The notes beneath the pieces are model-generated. The model searched no databases and was not told where the DNA came from. It saw only the letters and a list, made by a program, of their open reading frames with translations. The translations under genes and the position numbers were made by a program. A DNA stretch of 34,830 bases from Herpetosiphonaceae bacterium (GTDB lineage: Bacteria > Chloroflexota > Chloroflexia > Chloroflexales > Herpetosiphonaceae). The DNA lies in the NCBI GenBank assembly GCA_013538855.1, contig JABXJS010000284.1, forward strand, positions 1 to 34,830, in the 5' to 3' direction. Positions 1-8,221 of the stretch are shown piece by piece. Numbering within the stretch: the stretch's first letter is position 1; each line of letters starts with the position of its first letter.

Positions 1-245
1 GCCCGTGCGCGATGGCGTGGCCTGGCGCATGCCGCACCGACCACCTGCGTCAACCACGGCGCGCTGCATCCAACACCCACGCTGGCGCGCTCACACGCCG
101 ACCAGCGGTCTGTCGAACCACTGCGCTGTGCTCTTTCCGCAGCCCGTGCCGCTCCCTCCGGCGCTGCGCCGCCACGCCCGTGCGCGATGGCGCGGCCTGG
201 CGCATGCCGCACCGACCACCTGCGTCAACCACGGCGCGCTGCATC
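1..245. repeat. 70-bp direct repeat, period 175, in noncoding DNA
   Basis: Bases 1-70 recur at 176-245 with a single visible difference (T18 versus C193). The first copy is cut by the window edge, so the repeat may extend further left. The spacer at 71-175 contains a stretch near 66-90 that resembles part of the 139-bp unit at 15872-16419 (a GCAT.CA.CAC..CCACGCTGGCGC pattern). Open frames across this stretch exist in several frames at once and show no protein-like features. The block sits just past the 3' end of the MalT-like gene. No function is known. Confidence 0.8.
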
Positions 246-259
246 AGCAAACACCGCAG

Positions 260-2938
260 CTACTGGAGCAGGTTTAGCTCGCGGGCGCGGGCGACGGCCT
301 CGGTGCGGCTGTGGGCGTCGAGCTTGCCGTAGATGTTGATCACGTGGCGCTTGACCGTGCCCAAGCTGATGATCAACTGCTCGGCGATCGCCTGGTTGGA
401 AAGACCGGCGGCTACCAAGCGCAGCACCTCCAGCTCGCGCTCGCTCAGCGGCTCGGCGAGCGCCTGCGCCATGCGCGACTCAGCGCCACCGCTCTCGATC
501 CACACAGCGAGAATCTGGCTGATATAGCCAGCGTACTCCGACTCGACAACTGCCTGCTGGAGCAGTGGGATCAGCGCCGGGCCAGCGTCGATGAACACCC
601 GAATGTAGCCCTCTGGCTGGGCCAGCGCCAGCGCCTGCTCCAGCGCTACCAGGGCCAGCCGCGGCTGCTGGAGCTGCACAATCAGCGTGCGGCTCACAGC
701 CAGCTCGATGCGCTGGGTGATGCGCTCGCCGAGCACGGCCTCGAGGCGGTCGGCGAGCTTGCTGGCGCTCGCAACATCGCGCTGCGTGATCAGCAGGCGC
801 AGCATCACGCTATAGACGAGGGCGCGCTCAGGGTCGAGCGGCTGATCGAGATCAAGATCGATCTTGCGGGCGTGGTAGGTGGCCTGGGCGATGTTGGACT
901 GCGCCAGCGCGACCAGCACCTGGTAGGCGACCACACGCTCGATGAAGCGGCTCACATTGTTGCGGTAGGCGGTCTGCGCAGCGCGCTCAAGGATCTGCTG
1001 GGCGGCCTCGATGTGATTTTGCGCCAGCAGCACGCGCGCCTCAGCCAGCAGCCCATCGGTCGCCAGATCGAGATAGCCGGCAGCGAGCGCCACCTGCGTG
1101 CCCTGGCGCATGTGCTCAGCGGCGGCAGCGAGATTGTTCCACTGGTACAGCACCTCGCCAAGGCCAACGTGGATAGTCGCGAGGGCGGGCACACGCTGCC
1201 AGTTATGCTGCTCGGCCAGCCGCAGGCCGCGCTGAAAGGTCTGCTCGGCGGCGTGCAGGCGGCCGCTCAAGCTCTGCAAAATGCCTAGATCGCCGATGGC
1301 GAGCAATGCTGCGAAGGTGTTGCCGCCAGCCAAGTTGGCCTGCACCGCCTCGGCGGCCGCCTCGCTTGCGCCGCTCAGGTTGCCGACAATCGTCTGCACG
1401 ACAGCCAAGTTGCCCGCCAAGATACCGCGCAGCACCACATCATCGGCGGCGATCTGCGGCAGCGCCAGCAGCGACAGCTCAATCGAGCGCACCACATCGT
1501 CCTGAAAGCGCGGCATAATCGCGCGGATCGTCAGGACCTCATCGTGCACGCGGCGCTGCTCCGGCGCCGGCAGCTGACTGAGCGTCTGCTCGGCCCAGCG
1601 CAGCCGCTGCTCAATCTCGGCTGGCTCAATCGTGACGAGCCGCGCCCAGGCATCGCAAATCGCCAGATGTGCCGACTGACGAATCGCCGCAGACGGCAGC
1701 TGCCGCAGCCAGTTGAGCACAGTCAGGGCCTCGCCGCGCATCAATAGTGTGCGGCCGTGCTGCGCGATCAGGGCGGTGGCCAGGGGCACATCGTTGGCCG
1801 CCAAGGCGTGCTGGATGGCCGCATCGAGCATACCAGCCGCAGCCAGCCATGTGCTAGCGCGACGATGCAGCTCGGGCACAACCGCCGGATACAGCTCGCT
1901 CAGGCGGTAGCGCAGCAGCTCGGCGAACAGGTGATGGTAGCGAAACCAGCGCCGCTCGTGATCGAGCGCCACTACAAACATATTGGCGCGCTCAAGCTCA
2001 TCGAGGATCAGCTGGGCCGAGGGCACGCTCGGATCATCAACGAGGGCGGCGCACAACGGCGCGCACATCCGCTCCAAAATGGCGGTAGCGAGCAGAAACT
2101 GCTGCACCGTCTCGGACTGCTGGCGCAGCACCTCCTCGACCAGATAGTCGAGCACATAGCGATGGCTGCCGGTGAAGTCAGCGACGAAGCGTGTCAGATC
2201 AGGCTGATTTTGGGCCGAGAGCGCGGCCAGGTGCAGCCCGGCCACCCAGCCCTCGGTGCGCGTCTCCAGCGCTGCCAGGGCAGCCGGCGGGAGCGGCACC
2301 TGATAGGCGGCGAAAAAATCGGCCATCTCAGCGGCGGTGAAGCGCAGGTCGGCCACCCGCAGCTCGCTAAGGCGCTGACGCACACGCCAGCGGCCCAGCG
2401 GCAAGTTCGGCTCGCTGCGACTGGCCAAAACCAGGCGCACGGTCGGCGGCAGATGATCAATCAGTGTGGTGACAGCGGCGAGGACCGGCGCGGCCTCGAT
2501 CAGATTGAAGTCATCGAGCACCAGCGTCAGCGGCACAGCTGGTGCGCCCTCCTGCCACACCGCCAGCTCATTGAGCAGCCGTGTCAGCACCACCTCGGGA
2601 TCAGGCGGCTGCGGGGCGTGCAGCGAGGCCAGAGCCGCTGTGCCAAACTGCGGATCGACACGCTGGCACGCGGCGATGCAGTAGCTCAAAAAGCGCACCA
2701 CATCGTTGTCGCCAGCATCAAGCGCGAGCCAGCCAACCGGCTGCGGCTGACGCGCAATCCACTGCTGCAGCAGCGTTGTCTTGCCCCAGCCTGGCCCAGC
2801 AACAAGCAGCGTGACCGGGTGCTCGACGGCGGCCTGCAGCTGATCGAGCAAGCGCTCGCGCAGAATCATGCTGCTTGGCCCAGCGGGCACAAACAGCTTG
2901 GTTGTGAGCAGCATATCAGGGTCATCAGTGTGGGTCAT
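260..2938 (-). CDS. MalT-like LuxR-family ATP-dependent transcriptional regulator
   Basis: This is a large (892 aa) STAND-type transcription activator of the MalT/LAL class. Near residue 47-56 it has a P-loop (GPGWGKTT). A Walker B-like hydrophobic strand with LVLDD follows about 100 residues later, then a winged-helix region and a long alpha-helical, TPR-like sensor region. The last 60 residues are a LuxR/GerE helix-turn-helix ([19 protein letters not shown] ... GTVKRHV). Such proteins typically bind ATP and an inducer, oligomerise and activate promoters; the inducer here cannot be told. The start at 2938 (MTHTDD) is chosen because GGGAG lies six bases upstream; an ATG nine codons earlier lacks a site. 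It is divergent from the small membrane protein at 3059, which is a possible but unproven target. Confidence 0.9.
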   Translation of the reverse strand: MTHTDDPDMLLTTKLFVPAGPSSMILRERLLDQLQAAVEHPVTLLVAGPGWGKTTLLQQWIARQPQPVGWLALDAGDNDVVRFLSYCIAACQRVDPQFGTAALASLHAPQPPDPEVVLTRLLNELAVWQEGAPAVPLTLVLDDFNLIEAAPVLAAVTTLIDHLPPTVRLVLASRSEPNLPLGRWRVRQRLSELRVADLRFTAAEMADFFAAYQVPLPPAALAALETRTEGWVAGLHLAALSAQNQPDLTRFVADFTGSHRYVLDYLVEEVLRQQSETVQQFLLATAILERMCAPLCAALVDDPSVPSAQLILDELERANMFVVALDHERRWFRYHHLFAELLRYRLSELYPAVVPELHRRASTWLAAAGMLDAAIQHALAANDVPLATALIAQHGRTLLMRGEALTVLNWLRQLPSAAIRQSAHLAICDAWARLVTIEPAEIEQRLRWAEQTLSQLPAPEQRRVHDEVLTIRAIMPRFQDDVVRSIELSLLALPQIAADDVVLRGILAGNLAVVQTIVGNLSGASEAAAEAVQANLAGGNTFAALLAIGDLGILQSLSGRLHAAEQTFQRGLRLAEQHNWQRVPALATIHVGLGEVLYQWNNLAAAAEHMRQGTQVALAAGYLDLATDGLLAEARVLLAQNHIEAAQQILERAAQTAYRNNVSRFIERVVAYQVLVALAQSNIAQATYHARKIDLDLDQPLDPERALVYSVMLRLLITQRDVASASKLADRLEAVLGERITQRIELAVSRTLIVQLQQPRLALVALEQALALAQPEGYIRVFIDAGPALIPLLQQAVVESEYAGYISQILAVWIESGGAESRMAQALAEPLSERELEVLRLVAAGLSNQAIAEQLIISLGTVKRHVINIYGKLDAHSRTEAVARARELNLLQ

Positions 2939-3058
2939 AGATTGCTCCCAACAGCGGCAATACACCGCTATGATACACCATTCGGTACAGGTGCAGGCCG
3001 CCTGTGGGCACTACAATAAAGCGAGTTCCCCTAGAGCATACACACAGCGGAGGTCGTT

Positions 3059-3346
3059 ATGAATCACCCAACCATCCACAAAGATAGCGCCGCATGGATC
3101 ATGTTTGTCTGGATTAGCTTCATCATCTCGATAGCGATGGGCGTCTACGGCATCTATCGCGCGCCCGTTGACGGCTGGGTGCGCGGCTATCTGGCCATCG
3201 CCTTTCTCTTCGCCATCGGCTCCGCCTTCTCGCTGGCGAAGACGCTGCGCGACAACAGCGAGGCCGACAAGATGATCAATCGTGTTGTCGATGCGCGCAC
3301 CGAGCAGATACTCAGCGAGTACGAGCTACGCCGCGCCGCCGCCTAA
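3059..3346 (+). CDS. YiaA/YiaB-type two-helix inner membrane protein
   Basis: This 95-residue protein has two clear hydrophobic helices (about residues 12-32 and 43-61) joined by a short charged loop, followed by a soluble, charged C-terminal helix of about 35 residues. The pattern WIMFVWISFIISI ... GYLAIAFLFAIGSAFSLAKTLRDN matches the yiaA/B two-helix domain family, whose function is unknown. GGAGG lies five bases before the ATG. It is a single-gene unit ending at a strong hairpin (3363-3402). Confidence 0.8.
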   Translation: MNHPTIHKDSAAWIMFVWISFIISIAMGVYGIYRAPVDGWVRGYLAIAFLFAIGSAFSLAKTLRDNSEADKMINRVVDARTEQILSEYELRRAAA

Positions 3347-3362
3347 GCCTAGCGCGCCAGAG

Positions 3363-3402
3363 GCCAAGGCCGGACGATCGAAGATGATCGTTCGGCCTTG
3401 GC
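3363..3402. terminator. Bidirectional hairpin terminator between convergent genes
   Basis: A 17-bp stem (3363-3379 with 3386-3402, one G-T type mismatch) has a six-base loop and is followed by ATTTTAG on the + strand. It lies between the stop of the small membrane protein and the stop of rfbC (convergent), so it probably ends both transcripts. Confidence 0.85.
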
Positions 3403-3405
3403 ATT

Positions 3406-3966
3406 TTAGTAGCGAAAGGCTGGGTTTTGCAGATACTGCTCCAGCGACTGCGCGGCCAGATCGCGCTTCGATAGCGTTGGCGCGCTGACCGGCCACTCGA
3501 TGCCGATGGCCGGATCATTCCACAGCACCGCACCCTCGGCCTCTGGCGTGTAGAGGCCCGTGCACTTATACTGCACCTCGGCAACCTCCGAGAGCACCAC
3601 AAAGCCATGGCCAAAGCCACTGGGGATGAGCAGCTGGCGAAAGTTATCGGCGCTTAGCTCCACCGCCACCCAGCGCCCAAACGACGGCGCGCCGACGCGC
3701 AGATCGACGGCAACATCAAGGATGCCCCCAAGCGTACAGCGCACCAGCTTGGCCATTGGCGCGCGCTCGTCCTGATAGTGCAGCCCGCGCAGCACGCCGT
3801 ACATCGACCGCGAGTGATTGTCTTGGACGAAATCCGTCGGTAGACCCAAGGCGGCAAACTTGCTCTGATGGTATGTTTCAAGAAAGAAGCCGCGCTCATC
3901 GGCAAAGACCGGCGGCTCAACAATAACGACTCCATCCAGCTCGGTTGGAGTAACCTGAAAGCTCAT
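3406..3966 (-). CDS. rfbC: dTDP-4-dehydrorhamnose 3,5-epimerase
   Basis: This cupin-fold epimerase (186 aa, normal length) converts dTDP-4-keto-6-deoxyglucose to dTDP-4-keto-rhamnose in dTDP-L-rhamnose synthesis. Visible family signatures are FADERGFFLETY, FVQDNHSRS, the catalytic-histidine segment GVLRGLHYQ, and GFGHGFVVLSE followed by VQYKCTGLYTPEAEGAVLWNDP. The start at 3966 (MSFQV) has AAGGAG at a good distance; the frame stays open upstream but would run into the divergent gene's leader. No rfbA, rfbB or rfbD is nearby, so it stands alone here. Confidence 0.95.
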   Translation of the reverse strand: MSFQVTPTELDGVVIVEPPVFADERGFFLETYHQSKFAALGLPTDFVQDNHSRSMYGVLRGLHYQDERAPMAKLVRCTLGGILDVAVDLRVGAPSFGRWVAVELSADNFRQLLIPSGFGHGFVVLSEVAEVQYKCTGLYTPEAEGAVLWNDPAIGIEWPVSAPTLSKRDLAAQSLEQYLQNPAFRY

Positions 3967-4068
3967 GTCGTGCTCCTTAAACGGTGTCATAACGCCACCA
4001 TTATAAAACGCCTTGGCTGCACTCTGCGCCACCACAGGTCGGAGCACATTCTTGAAAGCGAGGACACC

Positions 4069-5601
4069 ATGCAGATACCTGCGCGCTTCCAGCCAGCGCT
4101 CACGCTGCTTGCCGCCCAGCTCGCCGAGCGCCGCCAGCGCGCCTGGATCGTCGGCGGCACCGTGCGCGACGCGCTCAACCAGCGCGAGATCCACGATGTC
4201 GATGTTGTGCTAAGCGCTGCTAGCCTGCGCACTGCCCGTGAGCTAGCCGATCAGCTCAATGCGGCCTATGTGGAGCTAGACAGCGCCCGCGAGATCGCCC
4301 GCGTGGTGCTCGATCCGGAGCACTACCTTGATCTAGCCCTGCTGCGTGGCGACGATATCGCCGCCGACCTCGCCGCCCGCGACTTTACCGTCAACGCACT
4401 GGCCGTGCCGCTGGAGCACAACGGGCAGCTTGGCGCGCTGCTCGACCCGCTCGATGGCGCGGCGGATATCGCTCAGGGCCAGCTACGCGCCTGCGCGCCC
4501 ACCAGCATCGCCGCCGATCCGCTGCGCATGCTGCGGGCGCTGCGCATCGCAGCGAGCTATGGCTGGAACATCACCAGCGCGCTCGACGCCCAGATTCGCC
4601 AGCACGCCACCCAGATCGCCAGCGTGGCGGCCGAGCGCTGCAGCGAGGAGCTGCTGAAGATTCTCAACACCAGCTGGAGCGCGCCGACGCTGCGCTATCT
4701 GGAGCGCAGCGGGGTGCTGCTGACGCTCATCCCCGAGCTACGACCAACGCTTGGCCACTCGCAGCCCAATATTCACTTTCTTGACGTGTGGGAGCACCTG
4801 CTAGAGTCAGTCTGCGCTGGCGAGTGGATGCTCCACCAGCTGAGTGGAGCACGCGCTGCGCCGCCGCCACAGCTGCCCAGCGACGGCGACGACCAGTACC
4901 CGCCAGCATTCTTCAACCAGCCTGTTGCGGTGCGGCTGCACCCAGAGCTAGCGCTCGCGCTTGAGTGGCGCGAGCGTGTGCGCGCGCACATGCAGCAGCC
5001 AGTGGGCACGCTCGCCCGCCCTGGCCTGTGGAAGCTGGCACTGCTGCTGCACGATATCGCTAAGCCAAGCACCCGCGCGGACTGGGACAACGGCCGCGTG
5101 TCATTCTATGGCCATGAGGACATTGGGGCCGCGCAGGCGCTGAGCATCGCCGGTCGGCTACGCCTAAGCCGTCAGGCCAGCGGCTACATCGAGCGCGTGA
5201 TCGCTGGCCATATGCGGCCGGGCCAGCTCAACTCCCAAGCGAGCACCTCGACGCGCGCGGCCTATCGCTTTTTCAACGACCTCGGCGATGCGGCGGTGGA
5301 CACACTGCTACACTCGCTGGCCGATCATCTGGCCGTGCGCGGGCCAAGCGTCAATCTGCACGGATGGGCGCAGCACCTGGCGTGGACGGATGCCATGTTA
5401 GGATTTCACTGGGATCAGCAGACAGAGGCAAAAAAGCGCCCGCTCGTTGATGGCCGAACGCTGATCACAGCGCTCGGCATTGAGCCAGGACCGCTGGTGG
5501 GCAAGCTGCTTGCCGCAGTTCGCGAGGCCCAGGCGATTGGTCGCATCAGCACCCAAGAGGAGGCGCTAGCGCTGGCGCGTCGGCTTCAGGCGGACCTTTG
5601 A
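4069..5601 (+). CDS. CCA tRNA nucleotidyltransferase / poly(A) polymerase family protein with HD domain
   Basis: This 510-aa class II nucleotidyltransferase has the head motif IVGGTVRDAL and the metal-binding DVDVV of the palm (about residues 26-48), then RDFTVNALAVP and DPLRMLRALRIA of the neck. A C-terminal HD phosphohydrolase-like region contains LLLHDIAKPS. The likely role is adding or repairing the tRNA 3' CCA end. A proline- and aspartate-rich insert (about residues 262-285, before the HD part) is unusual. Start 4069 (MQIPARF) is chosen because GAGG lies just upstream and the nucleotidyltransferase domain begins soon after. Its last 36 bases overlap, tail to tail, the small membrane gene on the other strand. 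CCA-adding, A-adding and poly(A) activities cannot be separated by eye. Confidence 0.88.
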   Translation: MQIPARFQPALTLLAAQLAERRQRAWIVGGTVRDALNQREIHDVDVVLSAASLRTARELADQLNAAYVELDSAREIARVVLDPEHYLDLALLRGDDIAADLAARDFTVNALAVPLEHNGQLGALLDPLDGAADIAQGQLRACAPTSIAADPLRMLRALRIAASYGWNITSALDAQIRQHATQIASVAAERCSEELLKILNTSWSAPTLRYLERSGVLLTLIPELRPTLGHSQPNIHFLDVWEHLLESVCAGEWMLHQLSGARAAPPPQLPSDGDDQYPPAFFNQPVAVRLHPELALALEWRERVRAHMQQPVGTLARPGLWKLALLLHDIAKPSTRADWDNGRVSFYGHEDIGAAQALSIAGRLRLSRQASGYIERVIAGHMRPGQLNSQASTSTRAAYRFFNDLGDAAVDTLLHSLADHLAVRGPSVNLHGWAQHLAWTDAMLGFHWDQQTEAKKRPLVDGRTLITALGIEPGPLVGKLLAAVREAQAIGRISTQEEALALARRLQADL

Positions 5602-5706
5602 CGGCTCCTCGCCATCTTCCTCGTCGAGGACCGGGCGCGGACGATCATAGGGCAGCAGCACCAAAACAAAGAGCACCAGAACAATAGCAAGCAGTGCAGG
5701 CAGCAT
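5566..5706 (-). CDS. Small single-pass membrane protein (46 aa)
   Basis: This is a 46-residue open frame with a near-perfect ribosome site, AAGGAGG six bases before the ATG. The N-terminus is one hydrophobic helix (LPALLAIVLVLFVLVLLPYD), followed by a charged tail with an EEDGEE run and a basic end (KVRLKPTRQR). It overlaps the 3' end of the CCA-adding gene by 36 bases on the opposite strand. No family is recognised. The strong site and membrane-plus-charged-tail design support a real gene. Confidence 0.6.
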   Translation of the reverse strand: MLPALLAIVLVLFVLVLLPYDRPRPVLDEEDGEEPSKVRLKPTRQR

Positions 5707-5880
5707 TGAGAACCTCCTTGAGCAATGGTGTGCACCGACATCAGCGCGCCGCGCCGAAGCGCAGGCAGGCACACCATATGCGCATTGTGGTTGATAGATG
5801 GCAAAGAGCGAATGAAACGGTGCTGAAAAATAACTGAAGGTCAGCTTGAAAATGTCGGCCACAATCGTGCTTAACACAAA

Positions 5881-5902
5881 CGGCACCCACAAATGGGTGC
5901 CG
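5881..5902 (-). terminator. Hairpin terminator after the 52-aa membrane protein
   Basis: A perfect 9-bp stem (5881-5889 with 5894-5902) with a four-base loop is followed on the minus strand by TTTGTGTT. It lies 31 bases after the stop of the small gene at 5933-6091. Confidence 0.75.
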
Positions 5903-5932
5903 TGTGAACGGAAGTATCGTTGGAAACGCCGT

Positions 5933-6091
5933 TTAGGCCGTCTGCTTCTGCAGCTCAGCCAGCTGGCGGTCCAAGCGCGATGAGATATCGCGATACATAT
6001 CACCCCGAGAGCGGGCAGCATCCAACTTTCGTTGAAGATCAATAATGCGAACTGCAGCAACAATCGCCACAATTACAAACAACCAGCGCAT
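5933..6091 (-). CDS. Small membrane protein with coiled-coil-like tail (52 aa)
   Basis: This is a 52-residue frame, MRWLFVIVAIVAAVRIIDLQ and onward. Residues 3-17 form a hydrophobic helix. Residues 18-50 are amphipathic and charged with leucine/isoleucine spacing suggestive of a coiled coil (LDRQLAELQKQ). GAGGAGG lies six to seven bases upstream of the ATG at 6091; a second in-frame ATG at 6097 abuts the ribosome site and is less likely. It is followed by a clean terminator at 5881-5902. The family is unknown. Confidence 0.65.
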   Translation of the reverse strand: MRWLFVIVAIVAAVRIIDLQRKLDAARSRGDMYRDISSRLDRQLAELQKQTA

Positions 6092-6224
6092 GAGCATCCT
6101 CCTCGCTAGACTTTGCTTCGTGCAATTGGTTCATTCTATCATATCTTGTTGCTGCGTGGCCGCCTATCCTACACAAGTGTGGTACCATATCCCCGCTCTG
6201 AGGGAAAATCGAAATGGAGGCGCT

Positions 6225-6500
6225 ATGCAATGCCCAAAGTGTACAAATCCCATGGTGACATCAGCGCTGGTAACGCCGCTTGGCGGTGAAATCATGGTTG
6301 CGGGAACACTCGCAACCGGTCCGCGGCCGCTGTCGGCGCAGGTGTGCTCGGCGTGTGGCTATACGGAGCTGTATGCCGCGCAGTATACCGAAGATATGCG
6401 CCAGGCCCAGCAGGCCCAGGCCGCCGAGCAGCCACAGCTCGAGGTCGAGCCAGAGGCTCCTGGTATCCCCGCGCCAGGGATGGAACAATCAGGAGCATAG
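6225..6500 (+). CDS. Small zinc-ribbon protein
   Basis: This 91-aa protein starts MQCPKC and carries two CxxC pairs (CPKC at residues 3-6 and CSAC about 45 residues later) that would hold one zinc ion. An alanine/glutamine/glutamate-rich, probably unstructured tail follows. GGAGG lies five bases before the ATG. Its stop (6498-6500) is two bases before the GTG of pabB, and the pabB ribosome site lies inside its last codons, so the two are probably cotranslated. Function is unknown; similar ribbon proteins bind nucleic acid or act as metal-dependent adaptors. Confidence 0.7.
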   Translation: MQCPKCTNPMVTSALVTPLGGEIMVAGTLATGPRPLSAQVCSACGYTELYAAQYTEDMRQAQQAQAAEQPQLEVEPEAPGIPAPGMEQSGA

Positions 6501-6502
6501 CG

Positions 6503-7870
6503 GTGCAGCTGCCACGACCCAGCGTTGTTGCTTGTGCGCTGCCAGAGCTGCATGCTGCGCGCATGCAGCAGCCGTACACCATGCTGCTGCACAGCGCGCC
6601 AACCCATCCGCTTGGGCGCTGGACGCTGCTTGCCGAGCAGCCCTGGCAGGTCGCCGTGATCTACGGCTCCACGGTGCATGTGCACACAGCCACCAGCAAC
6701 ACCACGCTCAGCGGCGATCCATGGGCGATTATGGCGCAGCTCTGCGCCCCCTACCGGCAGCAGACGCATCCTGAACACCCCTGCCCTGGCGGCGTGCTTG
6801 GCTATCTCGGCTACGATCTTGGGCGGCTGAAAGTTCGCCTGCCAGCGCAGCCAGATCTGGTCGGACTGCCTGATGCGGTCTTTGGCTGGTATCGTCAGGT
6901 GATCGCCTGGCGCAGCGATGCCACCAGCGCGCTGCTTGGCTGCGCCGAGCACGCGCCAACCAGCACGGTGGCCCCAGCGCTGCCCCTGGCCCCAAGCGCG
7001 CCAGCGCTGAGCGCCACGCTTGAGCGCAGCGCCTACCTCGCGTGCGTGCGCCAGATCAAAGCCTACATCGAGGCCGGCGATATCTATCAGGCCAACATGA
7101 CCATGCAGATGCAGGCGTGCGCCAGCGACGTGCCATGGAGCGTCTACCAGCGGCTCCAGGCGCGCACAGCCGCACCGTTTGGGGCCTGGATCGCGCTGCC
7201 AGAAGCGACGGTGCTCAGCGCCTCGCCGGAGCGCTTTCTGTGGTGCTCAGCCAGCGGCTATGTTGAAACGCGCCCGATCAAGGGCACGCGCCCGCGCGGC
7301 CAAACCCCAGCGGCCGACGCAGCCCAGGCCAACGATCTCTACACCAGCCCCAAGGAGCGCGCCGAAAACTTAATGATCACCGATCTGCTGCGCAACGACA
7401 TCGGCCAAGTCTGCCAGATCGGCTCGGTGCACGTGCCGGCGCTCTGGCAGGTCGAGACGCTGCCGACCGTGCATCACCTCGTCTCAACAATCAGCGGTCA
7501 GCTTGACCCCCGCTACAGCGCCTGGGATCTGCTGCGCGCATGCTGGCCGGGCGGGTCGATTACCGGCGCGCCAAAGCGGCGGGCGATGGAGATCATCGCC
7601 GCGCTAGAGCCAGTGCGCCGCGGCATCTACTGCGGCTCCATCGGCTACTGGGGCTTTGATGGCAGCATGGACACCAGCATCGTCATCCGCACGCTGGTCG
7701 AGCATGCTGGCCGCTACACCTGGGGCATCGGCGGCGGCATTGTGGCCGACAGCGACCCCGAGGCCGAGTACGCCGAGGCGCTGCTCAAGGGCGCGGCGCT
7801 TGAGGCTGCCCTGCACACAGAATCAGCTCAGCCAGCGCTCAGGTTGTCAAGCACTGAAAACAGGCTATAA
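6503..7870 (+). CDS. pabB: Aminodeoxychorismate synthase component I
   Basis: This 455-aa chorismate-utilising enzyme converts chorismate plus ammonia to 4-amino-4-deoxychorismate in folate synthesis. PIKGT at residues 258-262 carries the lysine typical of PabB, where anthranilate synthases have alanine; this argues for pabB over trpE. Other signatures are GDIYQANMT, SPERFL, SPKERAENLMITDLLRND, GGSITGAPK and GGGIVADSDPEAEY. The GTG at 6503 is chosen because AGGAG sits eight bases upstream, inside the end of the zinc-ribbon gene; the frame is open further up but overlaps that gene. No pabA or pabC lies nearby. The glmS promoter overlaps its stop codon. Confidence 0.9.
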   Translation: MQLPRPSVVACALPELHAARMQQPYTMLLHSAPTHPLGRWTLLAEQPWQVAVIYGSTVHVHTATSNTTLSGDPWAIMAQLCAPYRQQTHPEHPCPGGVLGYLGYDLGRLKVRLPAQPDLVGLPDAVFGWYRQVIAWRSDATSALLGCAEHAPTSTVAPALPLAPSAPALSATLERSAYLACVRQIKAYIEAGDIYQANMTMQMQACASDVPWSVYQRLQARTAAPFGAWIALPEATVLSASPERFLWCSASGYVETRPIKGTRPRGQTPAADAAQANDLYTSPKERAENLMITDLLRNDIGQVCQIGSVHVPALWQVETLPTVHHLVSTISGQLDPRYSAWDLLRACWPGGSITGAPKRRAMEIIAALEPVRRGIYCGSIGYWGFDGSMDTSIVIRTLVEHAGRYTWGIGGGIVADSDPEAEYAEALLKGAALEAALHTESAQPALRLSSTENRL

Positions 7871-7871
7871 T
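7844..7871 (+). promoter_or_regulatory. Sigma-70-like promoter for the glmS transcript
   Basis: TTGTCA (7844-7849), a 16-base spacer and a perfect TATAAT (7866-7871) overlap the pabB stop. Transcription would start near 7878, about 100 bases upstream of the ribozyme cleavage site. The leader also has a 7-bp hairpin (GGCTGTG/CACAGCC) between about 7880 and 7907. Confidence 0.7.
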
Positions 7872-7980
7872 GCACTGATGGCTGTGTATGGTGATGATCA
7901 CAGCCGTGGTTAATCATACGTATTACTAGCAGCAATCCGCAGCTTTTAGACAGCCAAAGGAGGCGCAGCCACCCAATCGT

Positions 7981-8221
7981 AGCGCTTGGCCTGAGCACGC
8001 TCAGGAAACGAGGTAGAGGTTCCCCACCGCGAGGTGGGTGCTAACTGGATCAGCCGCGCGGCGGGCGCGCTAGCGGGACGGAATGGCCTTCCACCGCTAG
8101 GCGCGCAGCACCGCAGGCGACGGCCCCAGGAACAGCGAATAATCAGCGGATGCCTCTCAGGTGCACCACCACCTGCAAGCACAGCGGCAAAACCTGGCGG
8201 CGACGTCGGGCACAAACGCTG
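7981..8221 (+). ncRNA. glmS ribozyme (glucosamine-6-phosphate-activated) with a large insertion
   Basis: This leader of glmS matches the glmS ribozyme core. The cleavage site would be A7981/G7982 (A|GCGCTTGG). P1 is 7990-7995/8000-8005. The conserved ACGAGG is at 8008-8013. P2.1 is AGAGG 8015-8019 with CCTCT 8153-8157. P2.2 is CGCT 7983-7986 with AGCG 8145-8148, a compensated change from CGCC/GGCG in Bacillus. GCGGATG is at 8146-8152. P3 is 8158-8163/8170-8175, followed by GCAAG. P4 is CAGCG 8182-8186 with CGCTG 8217-8221. P4.1 is 8193-8199/8204-8210 with a GCGA loop. Known glmS ribozymes self-cleave when glucosamine-6-phosphate binds, lowering glmS mRNA. An extra domain (8020-8132) is inserted in the P2 region. 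The AUCGA-type segment of the usual core is not clearly identifiable. The RNA ends about 265 bases before the glmS ATG. Confidence 0.85.
8020..8132 (+). other. Structured insertion domain inside the glmS ribozyme
   Basis: This 113-base segment is closed by TTCC (8020-8023) pairing with GGAA (8129-8132). It holds a hairpin CCACC-GCGA-GGTGG (a GNRA tetraloop, about 8024-8037). A GTGCT/AGCAC stem (8038-8042 with 8107-8111) encloses a long hairpin whose arms are 8065-8076 and 8094-8106, 12 bp with one bulged G, topped by GGAA/TTCC. The nested pairing suggests a folded domain and not random filler. Confidence 0.6.

Noticed and set aside
1757-3019. 420-codon plus-strand frame opposite the MalT-like regulator
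   Set aside because: The minus-strand frame has a P-loop and LuxR domain; this one has no features and is an antisense shadow.
8000-8180. Lysine or glycine riboswitch in the glmS leader
   Set aside because: GAGGTAGAGG and CTCTCAGG look superficially like parts of those riboswitches, but the other conserved segments are missing and the glmS-ribozyme match is far more complete.
7946-8215. 89-codon minus-strand frame in the glmS leader
   Set aside because: It is antisense to the ribozyme and its sequence is explained by RNA structure; composition is proline/arginine-rich without family features.
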